From NCBI GenBank assembly GCA_023261135.1, contig JALRJP010000006.1:1-44353 (forward strand): DNA of 44,353 nt, written 5' to 3'. The translations under genes and the position numbers were made by a program. How positions within the stretch are numbered: the stretch's first letter is position 1; every line of letters starts with the position of its first letter. Shown here piece by piece: positions 43,496 to 44,353 of this stretch. Source of the stretch: Burkholderiaceae bacterium (lineage in GTDB: Bacteria; Pseudomonadota; Gammaproteobacteria; Burkholderiales; Burkholderiaceae_A). A model generated the notes under the pieces. It worked only from the letters and a program-made list of their open reading frames with translations. It did not search any database and had not been told where the DNA came from.

Positions 43496-43519
43496 GAAAA
43501 AAGGCGGGGCACCCAGAAA

Positions 43520-44353
43520 CTAGGGCTTTAGTTTGAATAGTTTCTGGGCATTACCGCCCATGATCATTTTCGCGTCGGCGCGCGACAACTTAGGTACCGA
43601 CGATATTAAACCCACCGGATCTGTCTCTCCCATGTCGTAAGGGTAGTCGGTGCCGAGCATGACATGATTGGCACCAAACCTTGCAATTAAGCTTTGCAGC
43701 ATTCCGGGATCAAACGTGATGGTGTCGAAGTAAAACTTCTCAAGGTACTTCGAAGGCTTGGTCGTAATCACCGTACGCACATCAGGTCTCTTATGGCCGT
43801 GATCCATTCTCGCCCAGTAATGGGCCAGGTACCCGCCCGAATGCGCCAGAATAATCTTAAGCTTGGGGAATCGCTTCATAAAGCCATCAAAGATCAGATG
43901 GCTTACTGCGATGGTTGTTTCAAGAGGATTGCCAATGATGTTGTTCAAGTAATGATCGGTGAGGCGCTCTGCATGACTAAAGCCGTTGGGATGCATAAAT
44001 AGAACGGCTCCCAGCTCTTCTGCCTTGGCAAAAAAAGCATCCAGCCCTAGGGAGGGGTCGGTTAGGTCCTTGCCGTTGACATTGGTTCCAATTTCAACCC
44101 CCTTTAACCCCAGCACTTTAACCGCCCGCTCAAGCTCCTTCACAGCGAATTTTGCATTCTGAAGGGGAACGGTCCCCATTCCAGCCAACCTTTTAGGGTA
44201 TTGCGCCACGATGCCAGCAATCCCCTCGTTAACGCTCTTTGATAGCTCTAGGCCAAAATCGGGTTCGGCGAAGTAGTAATACTGAAAAGGCGCGGGTGAA
44301 ACGACCTGCACGTCCACGCCCATCTTATCCATGTCCTTGATACGTGTTGGAAT
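43520..44353 (-). CDS. Amidohydrolase family, ACMSD-type decarboxylase/hydrolase (5' end beyond window)
   Basis: A TIM-barrel metal enzyme of the amidohydrolase-2 / ACMSD family, cut at the right edge. The frame stays open to the last base (IPTRIKDMDKMGVDVQVVSP), so the Met at 44332 is internal and the N-terminal HxH metal motif lies outside. Visible ligands are the His in LFMHPNG, the His in AHSGGYLAHYWARMDHG and the catalytic Asp in GTDYPYDMGE. The C-terminus MIMGGNAQKLF is typical. Relatives decarboxylate 2-amino-3-carboxymuconate semialdehyde or hydroxypicolinates, fitting a nitrogen-ring pathway (inference). Confidence 0.92.
   Translation of the reverse strand: MPTRIKDMDKMGVDVQVVSPAPFQYYYFAEPDFGLELSKSVNEGIAGIVAQYPKRLAGMGTVPLQNAKFAVKELERAVKVLGLKGVEIGTNVNGKDLTDPSLGLDAFFAKAEELGAVLFMHPNGFSHAERLTDHYLNNIIGNPLETTIAVSHLIFDGFMKRFPKLKIILAHSGGYLAHYWARMDHGHKRPDVRTVITTKPSKYLEKFYFDTITFDPGMLQSLIARFGANHVMLGTDYPYDMGETDPVGLISSVPKLSRADAKMIMGGNAQKLFKLKP

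Overview
The window looks like a chromosomal segment of a medium-GC betaproteobacterium, probably order Burkholderiales. This is inferred from an mnmA / glutathione-S-transferase / purB neighbourhood, a classic Burkholderiales-type trimeric porin, and rlmH and bioY with proteobacterial sequence features. No rRNA, tRNA or CRISPR array was seen.

Layout. (1) 1-4.7 kb, housekeeping: mnmA, a GST on the opposite strand, purB, and a porin closed by a strong intrinsic terminator. (2) 4.9-6.5 kb, a small mobile-looking insert: a tyrosine recombinase facing a ParD/ParE-type toxin-antitoxin pair. (3) 6.6-10.4 kb, ordinary genes: an rlmH-bioY-zinc-ribbon membrane protein operon on the minus strand, then a secreted metallo-beta-lactamase-fold hydrolase, a DUF2189-like membrane protein and a TRL-like lipoprotein on the plus strand. 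(4) 10.5-44.35 kb, a long and dense catabolic region in several divergent or convergent operons that runs off the right edge.

Catabolic region. A carboxymuconolactone-decarboxylase-like protein, a YciI-like protein and a NodB-fold (allantoinase PuuE-like) hydrolase form the first small operon. It faces a luciferase-like flavin monooxygenase, which is divergent from a beta-hydroxyacid dehydrogenase / flavin reductase operon. A TetR regulator is divergent from an operon holding a 2,6-dihydroxypyridine-3-monooxygenase-like flavoprotein and hydantoinase/carboxylase-type HyuA and HyuB (HyuB with a C-terminal zinc ribbon). Converging on it is a roughly 11 kb minus-strand series: periplasmic binding protein, terminator, LivH-M-G-F, RutE, extradiol-type VOC dioxygenase, fumarylacetoacetase-type hydrolase, and the three subunits (FAD, 2Fe-2S, molybdopterin) of a xanthine-dehydrogenase-family hydroxylase. 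To its right are a second beta-hydroxyacid dehydrogenase, a 2-oxoglutarate/Fe(II) oxygenase, four alpha/beta hydrolases (one without its nucleophile, one related to 2,6-dihydroxypseudooxynicotine hydrolase), an aldo-keto reductase lacking the usual catalytic Asp, an orphan DctP-like receptor, an unusually long amidase, and an ACMSD-type decarboxylase/hydrolase cut by the window end.

How the genes may work together (inference). An ABC importer brings in a polar, probably nitrogen-containing cyclic compound. The molybdenum hydroxylase adds oxygen next to a ring nitrogen. The flavoprotein and/or luciferase-like monooxygenases hydroxylate further. Ring opening is by the extradiol enzyme or by ATP-dependent HyuAB. 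FAH, amidase, ACMSD and alpha/beta hydrolases break down the open chain, and RutE with two beta-hydroxyacid dehydrogenases reduce short semialdehydes. The gene set overlaps those for nicotine (pAO1 type), pyrimidine (Rut) and picolinate-type pathways without matching any of them, so the substrate cannot be named from sequence alone.
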